NCBI GenBank assembly: GCA_029960065.1
Contig: JASCOF010000002.1
Span: 620,001-684,000 of the forward strand
Direction: 5' to 3'
Source of the DNA: Flavobacteriaceae bacterium PS02336
GTDB lineage: Bacteria > Bacteroidota > Bacteroidia > Flavobacteriales > Flavobacteriaceae
DNA: 64,000 bases
The notes beneath the pieces were generated by a model. That model saw only the letters and a list, made by a program, of their open reading frames with translations, searched no databases and was not told where the DNA came from. Position numbers and translations under genes: made by a program. Every line of letters begins with the position of its first letter. Position 1 is the stretch's first letter. Positions 1-7,846 of the stretch are shown here, piece by piece.

Positions 1-336
1 TTCGGGATATAAAATTGCCAGAGTATCAACATTCAATTTTTCTTGAATAAGACTAGACATCACTTCAAAAAAACATTGTTGTCGAAGTTTCTTATCGATA
101 ATTTTTTCGCAGTTAGGAACAGAAGGATATTCGTCTACTTCCTTCCAATTGATTGATTTTAATTCTTTTTGGAGCAATTCCTTTTCAGAAGGAACCTGCT
201 TCTCAAAATATTGACAAGAATTAAAAAAAATACAAATAAAAATAGGGAAAAACTGCCTCAAAGTTTTAGAATTGAATGAATGAACAAAAATACGATTATT
301 TTTTTTGTGAAGCTTTTCAATACTTAGAATCTTCAT
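1..336 (-). CDS. partial lipoprotein, C-terminus outside the window
   Basis: An open frame runs from an ATG near the left end off the window edge, giving the first 112 residues and no stop. The N-terminus is basic, followed by a hydrophobic stretch ending FFNSC at about residue 44, a plausible lipobox, so an envelope lipoprotein is likely. Downstream, the pattern DEYPSVPNCEK followed by a second Cys-Phe pair resembles the short Cys-containing segment of many Bacteroidota proteins annotated as TonB-like energy transducers, but too little is present to decide. It is divergent from the DUF456 gene. Function unknown. Confidence 0.5.
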   Translation of the reverse strand, partial: MKILSIEKLHKKNNRIFVHSFNSKTLRQFFPIFICIFFNSCQYFEKQVPSEKELLQKELKSINWKEVDEYPSVPNCEKIIDKKLRQQCFFEVMSSLIQEKLNVDTLAILYPE

Positions 337-413
337 ATTAAAGATAAGTATTTTAGAGATTTGTAGGACAAAAAATAAAGTAGTAATTTGTAATAACAAA
401 TTTGCCAAATTTT

Positions 414-914
414 ATGGATTTACTTTTAGTAATACTTGGTTTTATCTGCGTGATCGTAGGAGTTTTTGGGAGTTTTATTCCTGTATTGCCAGGCCTTTCA
501 AGCTGTTGGGTTGGCTTATTGCTATTGTATCTTACAAAAGCAGTCGAAAACAATTACTGGGTTTTAGGAATTACTTTTGTTTTAATGGTAATTATCACCA
601 TTTTAGATTATGTAATCCCAGCAAAAGGAACCAAAAAATTTGGAGGAAGTTCTTACGGCGTCTGGGGAACAAACATAGGGTTAATTGTCGGAATTCTAGC
701 GCCGATTCCGTTTGGCTTTATTATTGGACCGTTTTTAGGAGCACTTATTGGTGAATTGCTATACGATTCTCAAAACCACAAACGAGCCTTGAAAGCAGCA
801 ACAGGTTCGCTTATTGGATTTTTGGCTTCTAGCTTTGTTAACTTTCTTTTTTCGATAATTTATCTTGGTATTTTTCTTACCATTCTCTGGCAGAATCGAT
901 CTCTAATTTTCTAA
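414..914 (+). CDS. DUF456 domain membrane protein
   Basis: A 166-residue, very hydrophobic protein. It starts with a membrane segment containing GVFGSFIPVLPGL, followed by further hydrophobic segments and glycine-rich stretches (KKFGGSSYGVWGTNIG, GPFLGALIGELL) typical of the DUF456 family, an inner-membrane family of unknown role. A TTG four codons upstream could extend it, but the ATG chosen gives the usual family N-terminus directly before the first membrane span. It stands alone, with about 290 bases of AT-rich non-coding DNA after it. Family assignment is firm; no function is known. Confidence 0.85.
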   Translation: MDLLLVILGFICVIVGVFGSFIPVLPGLSSCWVGLLLLYLTKAVENNYWVLGITFVLMVIITILDYVIPAKGTKKFGGSSYGVWGTNIGLIVGILAPIPFGFIIGPFLGALIGELLYDSQNHKRALKAATGSLIGFLASSFVNFLFSIIYLGIFLTILWQNRSLIF

Positions 915-1205
915 TATGGTAAATTTGACTTTAAGCTTTTTCCTATATTTTTAGAATTTTAAAAAAAACTCTTAAAATTTTAAAAATAATTTTCAAACTT
1001 TTACGTTCGCTTAAGCTTTATATTTACTGCACTCTTCGATTTAAAATGTTAATAACTTGAAAAAAAGCACTCTAAAAATTTAACTTATTTTTTGGAAATG
1101 TTAATATATTTTATATTTTTATCACGATAAACGATAAAAAGCCTCACTTTATCGATTATTTTGAACAAGTTTAAATAATTGTTTCCCCCTAAATAAGTTA
1201 AACGT

Positions 1206-1808
1206 ATGACCCCAAACCTACAAATTGAACTTAGACGTTTTATTTCATCTAATGTTGTCTCCAAGTTAAACAAGTTTTATTTTGAAAATGATGCTCTTTT
1301 AATAAAGGGAATTGATGTCTCAATCGGAACAATTCTAATGGGACTCTACAACAAAGCCGAAGAGCCTGATTTCTACACCGAAATAGTCTCGATGATGAAA
1401 GAAGATTCAACTTTTTACCAGGAAATCGATTTTAATGCGGGCAGAATCTTATCAGTTGACGACTGTTATCGTTTAGAAGGAAACGTTTATCTAAAAGAAT
1501 TGTTCGCTAATAAAAAAGGAAGAATTTCAGAAATGGTTTCAAACGAAGTTGGCATCAAAAGCGAAACAGCCAGAGAAATACTTAACTTTTCAGGACTTCT
1601 TGTAATGTCTTACCTAAGAAATAATCTTCAATTATTAGAAAGTCTAAAATTACTTCTCGAAGATCAAAAAAGAGATATCTTAAACAGTATTCCTCCCGGA
1701 ATCAAAATCATCCTTGGTTTTTCATGTTACGAAACAGTCGAAGACAAAAGCCAATCTATGGGAAGATCAATATTTACACTTTTTGGACATAACTTTTTTA
1801 GTTTCTAA
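1206..1808 (+). CDS. DUF937-like protein of unknown function
   Basis: A 200-residue soluble protein with no signal peptide or membrane span. The first 60 residues (an acidic helix, then VSIGTILMGLYNKAEEPDFYTEIV) and the middle (GRISEMVSNEVGIKSETAREILNFSGLLVMSYL) recall the DUF937 family, in which a helix-turn-helix-like segment asks whether a substrate repeats in pairs. Helices dominate throughout and the C-terminus ends in an aromatic FGHNFFSF. It has no close operon partner: 290 bases separate it from the gene before, and the next gene is convergent. The family match is by eye and moderate; role unknown. Confidence 0.55.
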   Translation: MTPNLQIELRRFISSNVVSKLNKFYFENDALLIKGIDVSIGTILMGLYNKAEEPDFYTEIVSMMKEDSTFYQEIDFNAGRILSVDDCYRLEGNVYLKELFANKKGRISEMVSNEVGIKSETAREILNFSGLLVMSYLRNNLQLLESLKLLLEDQKRDILNSIPPGIKIILGFSCYETVEDKSQSMGRSIFTLFGHNFFSF

Positions 1809-1873
1809 AAAATAAAAAATCCCATCTTACAAAAGTAAAACAGGATTAATATTTAATTAAATCTTGAGAAGAT

Positions 1874-2782
1874 TTATGAGTTTTTCAAATTGATAACTTC
1901 TTGATCTGTCAAAAAGCGCCAGTTTCCTCTCGGGAGATTTTTCTTTGTTAAGCCAGCAAAAGCTACACGGTCAATACGCAAAACATCATAATCAAAATGT
2001 TCGAAAATAGCACGAACCACTTTTACATTAGATGATTTTAGTTTAAGACCAACTTCACTTTTTGCTTCTTTTTCAATATAGCTTACTTCTTCAACAAACA
2101 CACGGTGTCCGTCAAGAGTCAAGCCTTTGCTTATTTTTTCTAAATCCTCAAATTTCAAGTTTTTATCTAGAGAAACCTGATAAATTTTAGACGATTTCTG
2201 ATTCGGCAAAGTAAACTTACGAATCATGTCAGTATCGTTAGTAAACAATAACAAACCAGTTGTATTTTTGTCCATTCTTCCAATCGCAGCAATTTTTGCA
2301 TTAGTCGAGCCGCGAACAAGTTCTAGAACGTTACGATATTCTTGACCTTCATCAAGCGCAGTTGTAAAGTTTTTAGGCTTATTCAATAAAATATATTCTT
2401 TCTTTTCAGGAGTCAATACAACACCGTCAAAGTTTACCACATCATTTAATTTAACCAAATACCCCATTTCAGTCACAGGAACACCATTAACTTTAACGTT
2501 TCCAGACTGAATATAAATATCAGCATCACGACGAGAACAAACCCCAGAATTAGAGATGTATTTATTTAGACGAATTTCGTCAGAAGCTTTTTGTCTCTTT
2601 GCTGGTGTGTTTTGTTTTCTAATTTTTTCAGCTGCCGCTTCCTGCGCTGCCTTAACTTCAGGTTTCACTTTTTTAGGCCCTTGCGCACGCTTAGCCATAG
2701 GAGGTTTTGGCTTGCTTGAGTTTGATCTTGAGCTGTTTGGTCTAGATCCGCCTCTTTTATTATTGCCTTCCTTGTTGTTCAT
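1874..2782 (-). CDS. rRNA large-subunit-type pseudouridine synthase (RsuA/RluB/E/F family)
   Basis: A 302-residue enzyme that isomerises uridine to pseudouridine in rRNA. Residues 1-65 are a basic, Lys/Pro/Ala/Ser-rich disordered tail common in Bacteroidota members. An S4 RNA-binding domain follows (about 69-115, RLNKYISNSGVCSRRDAD), then the catalytic domain with GRMDKNTTGLLL, the nucleophile being Asp171. Which rRNA position it modifies cannot be told from sequence; RluB- or RluF-like activity is possible. A TATCTTTGC promoter box lies 17 bases before the start codon, so it is probably transcribed alone. Confidence 0.88.
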   Translation of the reverse strand: MNNKEGNNKRGGSRPNSSRSNSSKPKPPMAKRAQGPKKVKPEVKAAQEAAAEKIRKQNTPAKRQKASDEIRLNKYISNSGVCSRRDADIYIQSGNVKVNGVPVTEMGYLVKLNDVVNFDGVVLTPEKKEYILLNKPKNFTTALDEGQEYRNVLELVRGSTNAKIAAIGRMDKNTTGLLLFTNDTDMIRKFTLPNQKSSKIYQVSLDKNLKFEDLEKISKGLTLDGHRVFVEEVSYIEKEAKSEVGLKLKSSNVKVVRAIFEHFDYDVLRIDRVAFAGLTKKNLPRGNWRFLTDQEVINLKNS

Positions 2783-2798
2783 AAAATCATTAATTTGT

Positions 2799-2806
2799 GC
2801 AAAGAT
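2799..2806 (-). promoter_or_regulatory. -7 promoter box of the pseudouridine synthase gene
   Basis: Read on the minus strand this is TATCTTTG followed by C, an exact fit to the Bacteroidota -7 consensus TAnnTTTG. It lies 17 bases before the ATG. No TTG at the expected 19-base spacing is seen, so this is a half-supported promoter. The same box at the same distance precedes mvaD. Confidence 0.45.
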
Positions 2807-2911
2807 AGTTTTTTCCTGCTAATAATCTTAACTTCAATGTTCTTAGATTAATAGCGTTTTATTTTAAAATATTCAGGAGCAGTACATTTGGCATTTTTTC
2901 AGACATGGTTT

Positions 2912-2968
2912 CCCGCTTTCGGCTTTATCTTGCTCCGTAAACTTCACAAGGATATCGCCTCAATCGGG
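2912..2968. repeat. quasi-palindromic intergenic element
   Basis: Two arms of about 20 bases, the left beginning CCCGCTTTCGGC and the right, read on the other strand, CCCGATTGAGGC, share the spaced pattern CCCG-TT--GGC--TATC around a 16-base centre. The GC-rich arms stand out from the AT-rich surroundings. The design resembles small intergenic repeats scattered in Flavobacterium genomes; copy number cannot be judged from one window. It lies in the 344-base gap between the pseudouridine synthase and the prenyltransferase. Confidence 0.5.
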
Positions 2969-3007
2969 GCTAAATTCAAACAATTGGCTTCTTTTAAATA
3001 TATTATT

Positions 3008-3120
3008 TCACAGAGATTCACAAAGTTTTCACAGAGTTACACAAAAAAATCTGCGAAATCTGCAAAATCTGCGTGAAACAAAAAACTTTGCGATTCTCTG
3101 CGTAAATCTCTGCGTAATAA
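3008..3120. repeat. tooth-like palindromic repeat (CACAGAG / CTCTGCG words)
   Basis: The segment is made of reiterated words: cacagagattcacaaag, then three ATCTGCG/ATCTGCA words, then ctttgcgattctctgcg and ctctgcgtaa. Left-half words return as reverse complements, imperfectly, in the right half, so the region could fold into a long imperfect hairpin. It is downstream of the prenyltransferase gene. A small open frame across it is only repeat translation. Related sequences occur near 37.9 and 63.8 kb. Confidence 0.6.
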
Positions 3121-3126
3121 AAAACT

Positions 3127-4083
3127 TTAATAATTAGAAATCAGCTCACGTCCATGCCACAAAACGCTCGGATTAATTAGAACGATACAGCATACACCTG
3201 AAACGATCAAGAATTTAAGAACATTATGTAATTTTAGATATTGTTCTTTAGAATCCGATTTCCATAAATAAATCAAGAAGAAAAGCAAAACTCCAAAACA
3301 CACATAAAAGTAAATGTCCATATATCCAACATCATAAATATTTACTAGTACATAAACAGGCAAAATAGTTAAGAGCGTCAGAACGGTTATAATTTGTTTC
3401 GAGATTTTTTCGCCATACAAAACCGGAATGGTTCTGTAATCGCTGACCAAATCGCCTTTAAGATTTTCTAAATCTTTTATCATTTCTCGAATCAATAAAA
3501 GCAGAAACAAGAACACTGCATGAGCCGAAATTACTACAAAGTGACTCATATGATTCTCAATTTCTTCAAAGGAAATCTTATTATAAAAATAAAGTAAAAT
3601 GGCAAAAAAAGGAATTACAGCCAGCAAAGCCGACATAAGATTTCCGATAATAGGATATTTTTTTATTTTATGCGAATAAAACCAAATCAGGAAAATGTAG
3701 CCGGAAAAAAATAAAAAAGCTCTCCAAGAAACAATAAACGCCATTAAAACAGCAAGAAAGTTCAAAGAAAAATAAACGGTTAATTTCGTCTTCTGACTCA
3801 CCAATCGATCCAGCATCGATTTATTAGGACGATTGATTAAATCTTTCTGGCTGTCGTAAAAATTATTGATGATATAACCCGAAGCTATCGTAATTGCAGA
3901 AGCAAACACTATTAAAAATAGATGAAAATCAAGCAGAATATCAAGCGCTCTAATTTCTGGAGCCAAAATGAAAATAGCAGACAAGTACTGCGCTAAAACG
4001 ATAATTGGAATATTGTAACCTCTGACAACAGAAAACAAACTGACAATTTTCATTATTAAAAGTTTATGTTGTCTGCTCAGCAT
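3127..4083 (-). CDS. UbiA-family prenyltransferase (annotated in relatives as geranylgeranylglycerol-phosphate geranylgeranyltransferase)
   Basis: A 318-residue polytopic inner-membrane enzyme of the UbiA superfamily, which transfers an isoprenyl chain from its diphosphate to an acceptor. Eight or nine hydrophobic segments are visible. The two Asp-rich motifs are present: NNFYDSQKDLINRP at about residue 92 and DLENLKGDLVSDYRT at about residue 200. The start MLSRQHKLLIMK is kept; an internal Met at residue 11 is an alternative. It is the last gene of the minus-strand run that begins with mvaD, which fits a use of isoprenoid product. The acceptor cannot be read from sequence; an archaeal-type ether-lipid step is the usual annotation but unproven here. 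Confidence 0.75.
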   Translation of the reverse strand: MLSRQHKLLIMKIVSLFSVVRGYNIPIIVLAQYLSAIFILAPEIRALDILLDFHLFLIVFASAITIASGYIINNFYDSQKDLINRPNKSMLDRLVSQKTKLTVYFSLNFLAVLMAFIVSWRAFLFFSGYIFLIWFYSHKIKKYPIIGNLMSALLAVIPFFAILLYFYNKISFEEIENHMSHFVVISAHAVFLFLLLLIREMIKDLENLKGDLVSDYRTIPVLYGEKISKQIITVLTLLTILPVYVLVNIYDVGYMDIYFYVCFGVLLFFLIYLWKSDSKEQYLKLHNVLKFLIVSGVCCIVLINPSVLWHGRELISNY

Positions 4084-4143
4084 AGATAAAGTTTGTGATG
4101 GTTTAGATAAGGGAAGTTAAAAGATATTTTTGGTTTTAAAAAT

Positions 4144-4734
4144 TTAGAGTTTATTTTTTAACAATTCTTTAGAGCCAAAACCTAATTTTCGAATGCAGGC
4201 CAAAGCTTGTTTTTGAGTCATATCAATTTCCTTAATATCTTTTTTCTCTACAAATACTACAGAACCGCTCCACGGATTTGGAGCATCTGGAATAAAAACA
4301 GTAAAATTAGTATCGTCTATTTGTTCGATCAAAAAAGCAAATTGCCAGCCGGCATCAGTTGGAACTAGAATTACTTTTAAGTCTTCTTTGGATTCAATTC
4401 CCATAATATTTTCATTCATGCTTTTCATAAATGAATAGCCAGGAACAAAACTTAAAATACCGTCTTCTAATTTGCGAATAAGCTCTTGTGCCTTGGGAGT
4501 TCTTGCCAATAAACCTGCAGCAAAACAAATAACAATAATAATGAGTATTCCGATCAATTCTTGAAGCGCAACTCCTAAAACATGAACTTTAGGCAGATAA
4601 TTTACTAGCGGCAGCGTTACTTTTTGAATAATGCCGTATCCTTTTTCCAGAATAACCAGTAATACTACTAATGGTGCTAAAAAAAGAATTCCCCCTAAAA
4701 AAGTTGCTTTGATTATTTTAAAAATGCTTTTCAT
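4144..4734 (-). CDS. DUF502 membrane protein
   Basis: A 196-residue protein with two membrane segments (about 9-29 and 52-76, ending GLLARTPKAQELIRKLED) followed by a soluble domain. The segment ILSFVPGYSFMKSMNENIMG and the later PDAPNPWSGSVVFVE are characteristic of DUF502. The function is not established. It sits 65 bases after the mevalonate kinase-like gene and 60 before the prenyltransferase gene in the same orientation, so it is probably co-transcribed with them; a link to membrane isoprenoid handling is only inference from position. Confidence 0.85.
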   Translation of the reverse strand: MKSIFKIIKATFLGGILFLAPLVVLLVILEKGYGIIQKVTLPLVNYLPKVHVLGVALQELIGILIIIVICFAAGLLARTPKAQELIRKLEDGILSFVPGYSFMKSMNENIMGIESKEDLKVILVPTDAGWQFAFLIEQIDDTNFTVFIPDAPNPWSGSVVFVEKKDIKEIDMTQKQALACIRKLGFGSKELLKNKL

Positions 4735-4799
4735 AATAAATAACTTTTTAGGATGAAAACTTAGAAAAATCTACTCAAATAACTTCGGAATTTAAAGAG

Positions 4800-5738
4800 T
4801 TAAAACTGATAAACAACCTCTAATTTGTAGTCTTTCAGAGAAGCTTTGGCACGTTCTAGATCTTCTGTAAAACCAAGGATGTAACCGCCTCCCCCAGAAC
4901 CGCAAAGTTTTAGGTAATAATCGTTTGTGTCGATTCCTTGCTGCCAGATTGCATGAAACTGTTCTGGAATCATGGGTTTGAAGTTATTTAAAACAACTTT
5001 AGAAAGTTTTTTAGTATTACCGATTAAAGACTTCATGTCGCCATGCAGAAAGTTGTCGATGCAGATGTCTGTATATTTTACAAATTGATTTTTAAGCATG
5101 GCACGGAAACCTTTGTCTTTTAAGCTTTCCATAAAAATGCTGATCATCGGAGCTGTTTCTCCAATAATTCCAGAGTCTAATAAGAACACAGCTCCTTTTC
5201 CGTCCAAACTTTGAGTCGGAATACCAGTTGTCTGAATATTATCTTTAGAATTAATTAAAATCGGAATGCTCAAATAGCTGTTCAGCGGATCTAAACCAGA
5301 GCTTTTTCCGTGGAAAAAACTCTCCATTTGAGAAAATATATTTTTTAACTGTAAAAGTTTCTCACGTGTTAAATTCTCTAGAACTGTAATCTTGTTCGTT
5401 GCATATTTATCATAAATAGCTGCTACAAGTGCACCGCTGCTTCCAACACCGTATCCTTGCGGAATACTAGAATCGAAATACATTCCAGTTTCAACATCAT
5501 TTTTAAGGTTTTCTAAATCGAAAGTAACCAAATCTGGCTGCTGTGTATGTAAAACTTCAAGGTAAGAAGCAAAACTTCTTAAACTTTTATTTGAGGCAAT
5601 CGCTTCGTCTGAAGGTTCTTCAGATTTTTTAAGTGCACCATTGTAAAAGTTGTAAGGAATAGCAAGACCTTTTGAATCACGGATAATTCCGTACTCTCCA
5701 AAAAGCAATATTTTTGAATAAAATAATGGTCCTTTCAT
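4800..5738 (-). CDS. mevalonate kinase-like GHMP kinase
   Basis: A 312-residue GHMP-superfamily kinase, soluble and cytoplasmic. It shows the N-terminal FYSKILLFGEYGI segment, the phosphate-binding motif 2 IPQGYGVGSSGALVAAIYD (near residue 90), HGKSSGLDPLNSY (like HG-PSG-D of mevalonate kinases) and the C-terminal motif KLCGSGGGGYILGFT. The expected reaction is ATP-dependent phosphorylation of mevalonate at O5. It lies in the same run as diphosphomevalonate decarboxylase, interrupted by the four-helix-bundle gene. The window holds a second, different GHMP kinase at 45 kb, so which is the mevalonate and which the phosphomevalonate kinase rests on homology rather than on diagnostic residues. 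Confidence 0.78.
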   Translation of the reverse strand: MKGPLFYSKILLFGEYGIIRDSKGLAIPYNFYNGALKKSEEPSDEAIASNKSLRSFASYLEVLHTQQPDLVTFDLENLKNDVETGMYFDSSIPQGYGVGSSGALVAAIYDKYATNKITVLENLTREKLLQLKNIFSQMESFFHGKSSGLDPLNSYLSIPILINSKDNIQTTGIPTQSLDGKGAVFLLDSGIIGETAPMISIFMESLKDKGFRAMLKNQFVKYTDICIDNFLHGDMKSLIGNTKKLSKVVLNNFKPMIPEQFHAIWQQGIDTNDYYLKLCGSGGGGYILGFTEDLERAKASLKDYKLEVVYQF

Positions 5739-5745
5739 AATTGAA

Positions 5746-5764
5746 AATTGATAATTAACAATTG
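5746..5764. repeat. left 19-bp inverted repeat around the four-helix-bundle gene
   Basis: The sequence aattgataattaacaattg is the exact reverse complement of the sequence at 6143-6161. The pair brackets the four-helix-bundle gene and little else. The match stops at the next base on both sides. Similar AATTGATAATT words are frequent in AT-rich Flavobacterium spacers, so a chance or non-mobile origin is possible. Confidence 0.6.
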
Positions 5765-5768
5765 ATAA

Positions 5769-6119
5769 TTATATGTTTTTCGAAGTTTTTATGATACTTG
5801 TAAGTAGTCGTAAAAGTTCTGTTATTTTTGGTTTAATATTTAGAAAATCAATCTCAGAAAGATATTTTGTTTCGTATAACAAATCTAACCAATATTCAGT
5901 TTCATTCGCTTCTTTTAGAGAAATAGACAATTTATGGATAAAATCTGCTTTACTTTGAGCATGTTCTGCTTCCCTTACATTTGCTCCTATTGATGTTCCT
6001 GATCGTAACATCTGCCTTGACAAAACAAATTCTTTTTTCTCTGCTAAAACTTTATAAAGATTAACGACTTCAATTGCAAAACCGAATGATTTTTCTTTAA
6101 TAATGTTTTTTCTCTCCAT
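5769..6119 (-). CDS. four-helix-bundle protein (S23 / 23S rRNA intervening-sequence family)
   Basis: A 116-residue protein with SFGFAIEVVNLYKVL, then SRQMLRSGTSIGANVREAEHAQSKADFIHKLSISLKEANETEYWLDLL, the hallmark of the S23 four-helix-bundle family first seen encoded inside 23S rRNA intervening sequences and related to Avd of diversity-generating retroelements. The molecular role of the free-standing members is unknown; nucleic-acid binding as a pentamer is proposed for the family. The ATG four codons inside the longest frame is preferred because the upstream codons lie in the repeat. It separates two mevalonate genes and is enclosed by a perfect 19-bp inverted repeat, which suggests insertion into a pre-existing operon. 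Confidence 0.85.
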   Translation of the reverse strand: MERKNIIKEKSFGFAIEVVNLYKVLAEKKEFVLSRQMLRSGTSIGANVREAEHAQSKADFIHKLSISLKEANETEYWLDLLYETKYLSEIDFLNIKPKITELLRLLTSIIKTSKNI

Positions 6120-6142
6120 AAATTTAATCAATTATTAATTAA

Positions 6143-6161
6143 CAATTGTTAATTATCAATT
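6143..6161. repeat. right 19-bp inverted repeat, overlapping the 3' end of mvaD
   Basis: Exact reverse complement of 5746-5764. Its outer part supplies the last codons of mvaD (Leu-Ile-Asp-Asn and the stop), so the C-terminus of that protein may have been rewritten when the cassette arrived. The repeat is itself nearly self-complementary around ttaacaattgttaa. Confidence 0.6.
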
Positions 6162-7237
6162 AATAAAGCGCCCGCTCCAATTTTGTCGCAAATGTACTGA
6201 CGATTCTGACAAAATACAACTAATTCGTCTTGAATAAATTGTAATACTTTTTCGGTAACGTTTTCGGGATAAAGTACATGCACATTTGCACCAGCATCAA
6301 GTGTAAAACAAACTGGAATTTGTGTTTCCAGTCTAAATTTCCAGATTGCATTAATAATTTGCAGTGTATTTGGTTTCATCAAAATAAAATACGGCATTGA
6401 GGTCATCATCATAGCATGTAAAGTCAAGGCCTCACTTTCTACAACTTTGATGAATTCGTCTAAATTTCCATTTTCAAAAATGGCAATTAATTTATCCAGA
6501 TTTTCATGCGCCTGAGCAAATCTTCTTTCAGCATACGGATGATTGTGCATTAAATCGTGTCCAACCGTGCTCGAAACTTGTTTTTCACCTTTATCAACCA
6601 ATAAAATAGTATCTTGGTAATTCTTGAAATTTTCATGAATCGTGTATGGAAATTCAACTCCAAACAAATCTGTACTTCCTTCAATATTCGCCTGATTTCC
6701 CCAAACTACAACATTTCCTTTTACACTTCTACAAGCGCTTCCAGAGCCTAAACGTGCTAGAAAAGATGCTTTTTGATAGAAATAATCATCTGTCATTTCT
6801 GGATTTAGTTTTCTTTCTAAACTCATAAAATTCATCGCTAAAGCTGCCATTCCAGAAGCCGAAGAAGCAATTCCTGAACTATGCGGAAATGTATTCTGCG
6901 TATCAATTGTAAAATGATAGTCTTTTAAAAACGGCAGATAAACTTCAACTCTCTCTAAAAACTTCTGAATTTTCGGTTTGAAATCTTCTTTTGGTTTTCC
7001 TTCAAAAAGTAAATCAAAAGAAAATGAATTTTGGTTTGCTTTTTTTTCAAAACCTAATCTCGTAATTGTTTTACAATTGTTTAAAGTAAAACTTACCGAA
7101 GGATTTGCTGGAATTTGATTGTCTTTTTTGCCCCAATATTTAACCAGCGCAATATTACTGGGAGCGCTCCACTCAAAGTTTCCGTTTTCAATTGTTGAAG
7201 TATATGGATTTGGAATAAAATCGGCTGCTGTAAACAT
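6149..7237 (-). CDS. mvaD: diphosphomevalonate decarboxylase
   Basis: A 362-residue GHMP-fold enzyme that converts mevalonate diphosphate to isopentenyl diphosphate with ATP and loss of CO2, the last step of the mevalonate route. Diagnostic segments are SAPSNIALVKYWGKKD (about 24-39), the nucleotide loop FPHSSGIASSASGMAAL, the stretch MMMTSMPYFILMKP and FTLDAGANVHVLYP near the C-terminus. It heads the minus-strand run mvaD, four-helix-bundle gene, mevalonate kinase-like gene, DUF502, prenyltransferase, with an exact -7 box 17 bases upstream of its ATG. Its final residues fall inside the 19-bp inverted repeat. Confidence 0.92.
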   Translation of the reverse strand: MFTAADFIPNPYTSTIENGNFEWSAPSNIALVKYWGKKDNQIPANPSVSFTLNNCKTITRLGFEKKANQNSFSFDLLFEGKPKEDFKPKIQKFLERVEVYLPFLKDYHFTIDTQNTFPHSSGIASSASGMAALAMNFMSLERKLNPEMTDDYFYQKASFLARLGSGSACRSVKGNVVVWGNQANIEGSTDLFGVEFPYTIHENFKNYQDTILLVDKGEKQVSSTVGHDLMHNHPYAERRFAQAHENLDKLIAIFENGNLDEFIKVVESEALTLHAMMMTSMPYFILMKPNTLQIINAIWKFRLETQIPVCFTLDAGANVHVLYPENVTEKVLQFIQDELVVFCQNRQYICDKIGAGALLIDN

Positions 7238-7253
7238 GAATTATAAATTTTGG

Positions 7254-7261
7254 CAAAGATA
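7254..7261 (-). promoter_or_regulatory. -7 promoter box of the mvaD operon
   Basis: On the minus strand this reads TATCTTTG then C, an exact TAnnTTTG match, 17 bases before the mvaD ATG. A convincing -33 element is not visible, only TTAT at about the right distance. Confidence 0.45.
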
Positions 7262-7345
7262 GTTTTTTCGCCCTAAAGGGATAATTTTTTATCTATATGG
7301 TTTAAACTTTTCTTTTGACTATTTTTGAATTCAAAATTTAATGCC

Positions 7346-7822
7346 ATGAATAAGTTCGTAAAAATCGCTATAGCTTTAATTATTTGTTTAACAGTTGGAT
7401 ATTCTGCAAGTTTGGTAACAAGACCAAGTATTGAAACTTGGTATGTTATGTTGGAAAAACCAGTTTTTAATCCGCCAAATTGGATTTTTATGCCGGTTTG
7501 GACCATTCTTTATATTTTTATGGCAGTTGCCGCAGCTTTAGTTTGGGATAAAATAAAAGAACAAACGGAAGAGGTTAAGAAAGCATTACTTTTCTTTATT
7601 ATTCAATTGATTTTAAATGCGATTTGGTCTTATTTGTTCTTCGGATTAAAAAATCCTATGCTGGCTTTAGTTGAAATTGTACTTTTATGGCTGATGATTT
7701 ACGAAACTTATTTAAAGTTCATCAAAATCAATAAAACTTCAGGTTATTTATTGATTCCATATTTGGCTTGGGTTGGATTTGCAACAGTTTTGAATGCGAG
7801 TATTTGGTGGCTGAATAAATAA
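7346..7822 (+). CDS. tspO: TspO/MBR family tryptophan-rich sensory protein
   Basis: A 158-residue protein with five membrane segments, the topology of TspO/peripheral benzodiazepine receptor proteins that bind porphyrins and sterol-like ligands. Family marks are SLVTRPSIETWYVMLEKPVFNPPNWIF with its Trp/Pro-rich loop, WTILYIFMAVAAALVW, and AIWSYLFFGLKNP. The ATG at MNKFVKI is preferred over a TTG seven codons upstream because the latter precedes no membrane start signal. It is convergent with the triplicated genes that follow and divergent from mvaD. The physiological ligand here is unknown. Confidence 0.9.
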   Translation: MNKFVKIAIALIICLTVGYSASLVTRPSIETWYVMLEKPVFNPPNWIFMPVWTILYIFMAVAAALVWDKIKEQTEEVKKALLFFIIQLILNAIWSYLFFGLKNPMLALVEIVLLWLMIYETYLKFIKINKTSGYLLIPYLAWVGFATVLNASIWWLNK

Positions 7823-7846
7823 TTTTCAAGTTGAGAGGTTTGAAAA

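Noticed and set aside
2888..3076. 62-residue open frame ending in Lys-Ser-Ala repeats
   Set aside because: It is translation of the quasi-palindrome and tooth-like repeat; the periodic KSAKSAKSA comes from ATCTGCG words.
3009..3120. Regularly repeated words suggesting a CRISPR array
   Set aside because: Units are short, degenerate and without unique spacers, and no cas genes are present.
5773..5958. Small frame opposite the four-helix-bundle gene
   Set aside because: It is the antisense shadow of a gene with clear family motifs.
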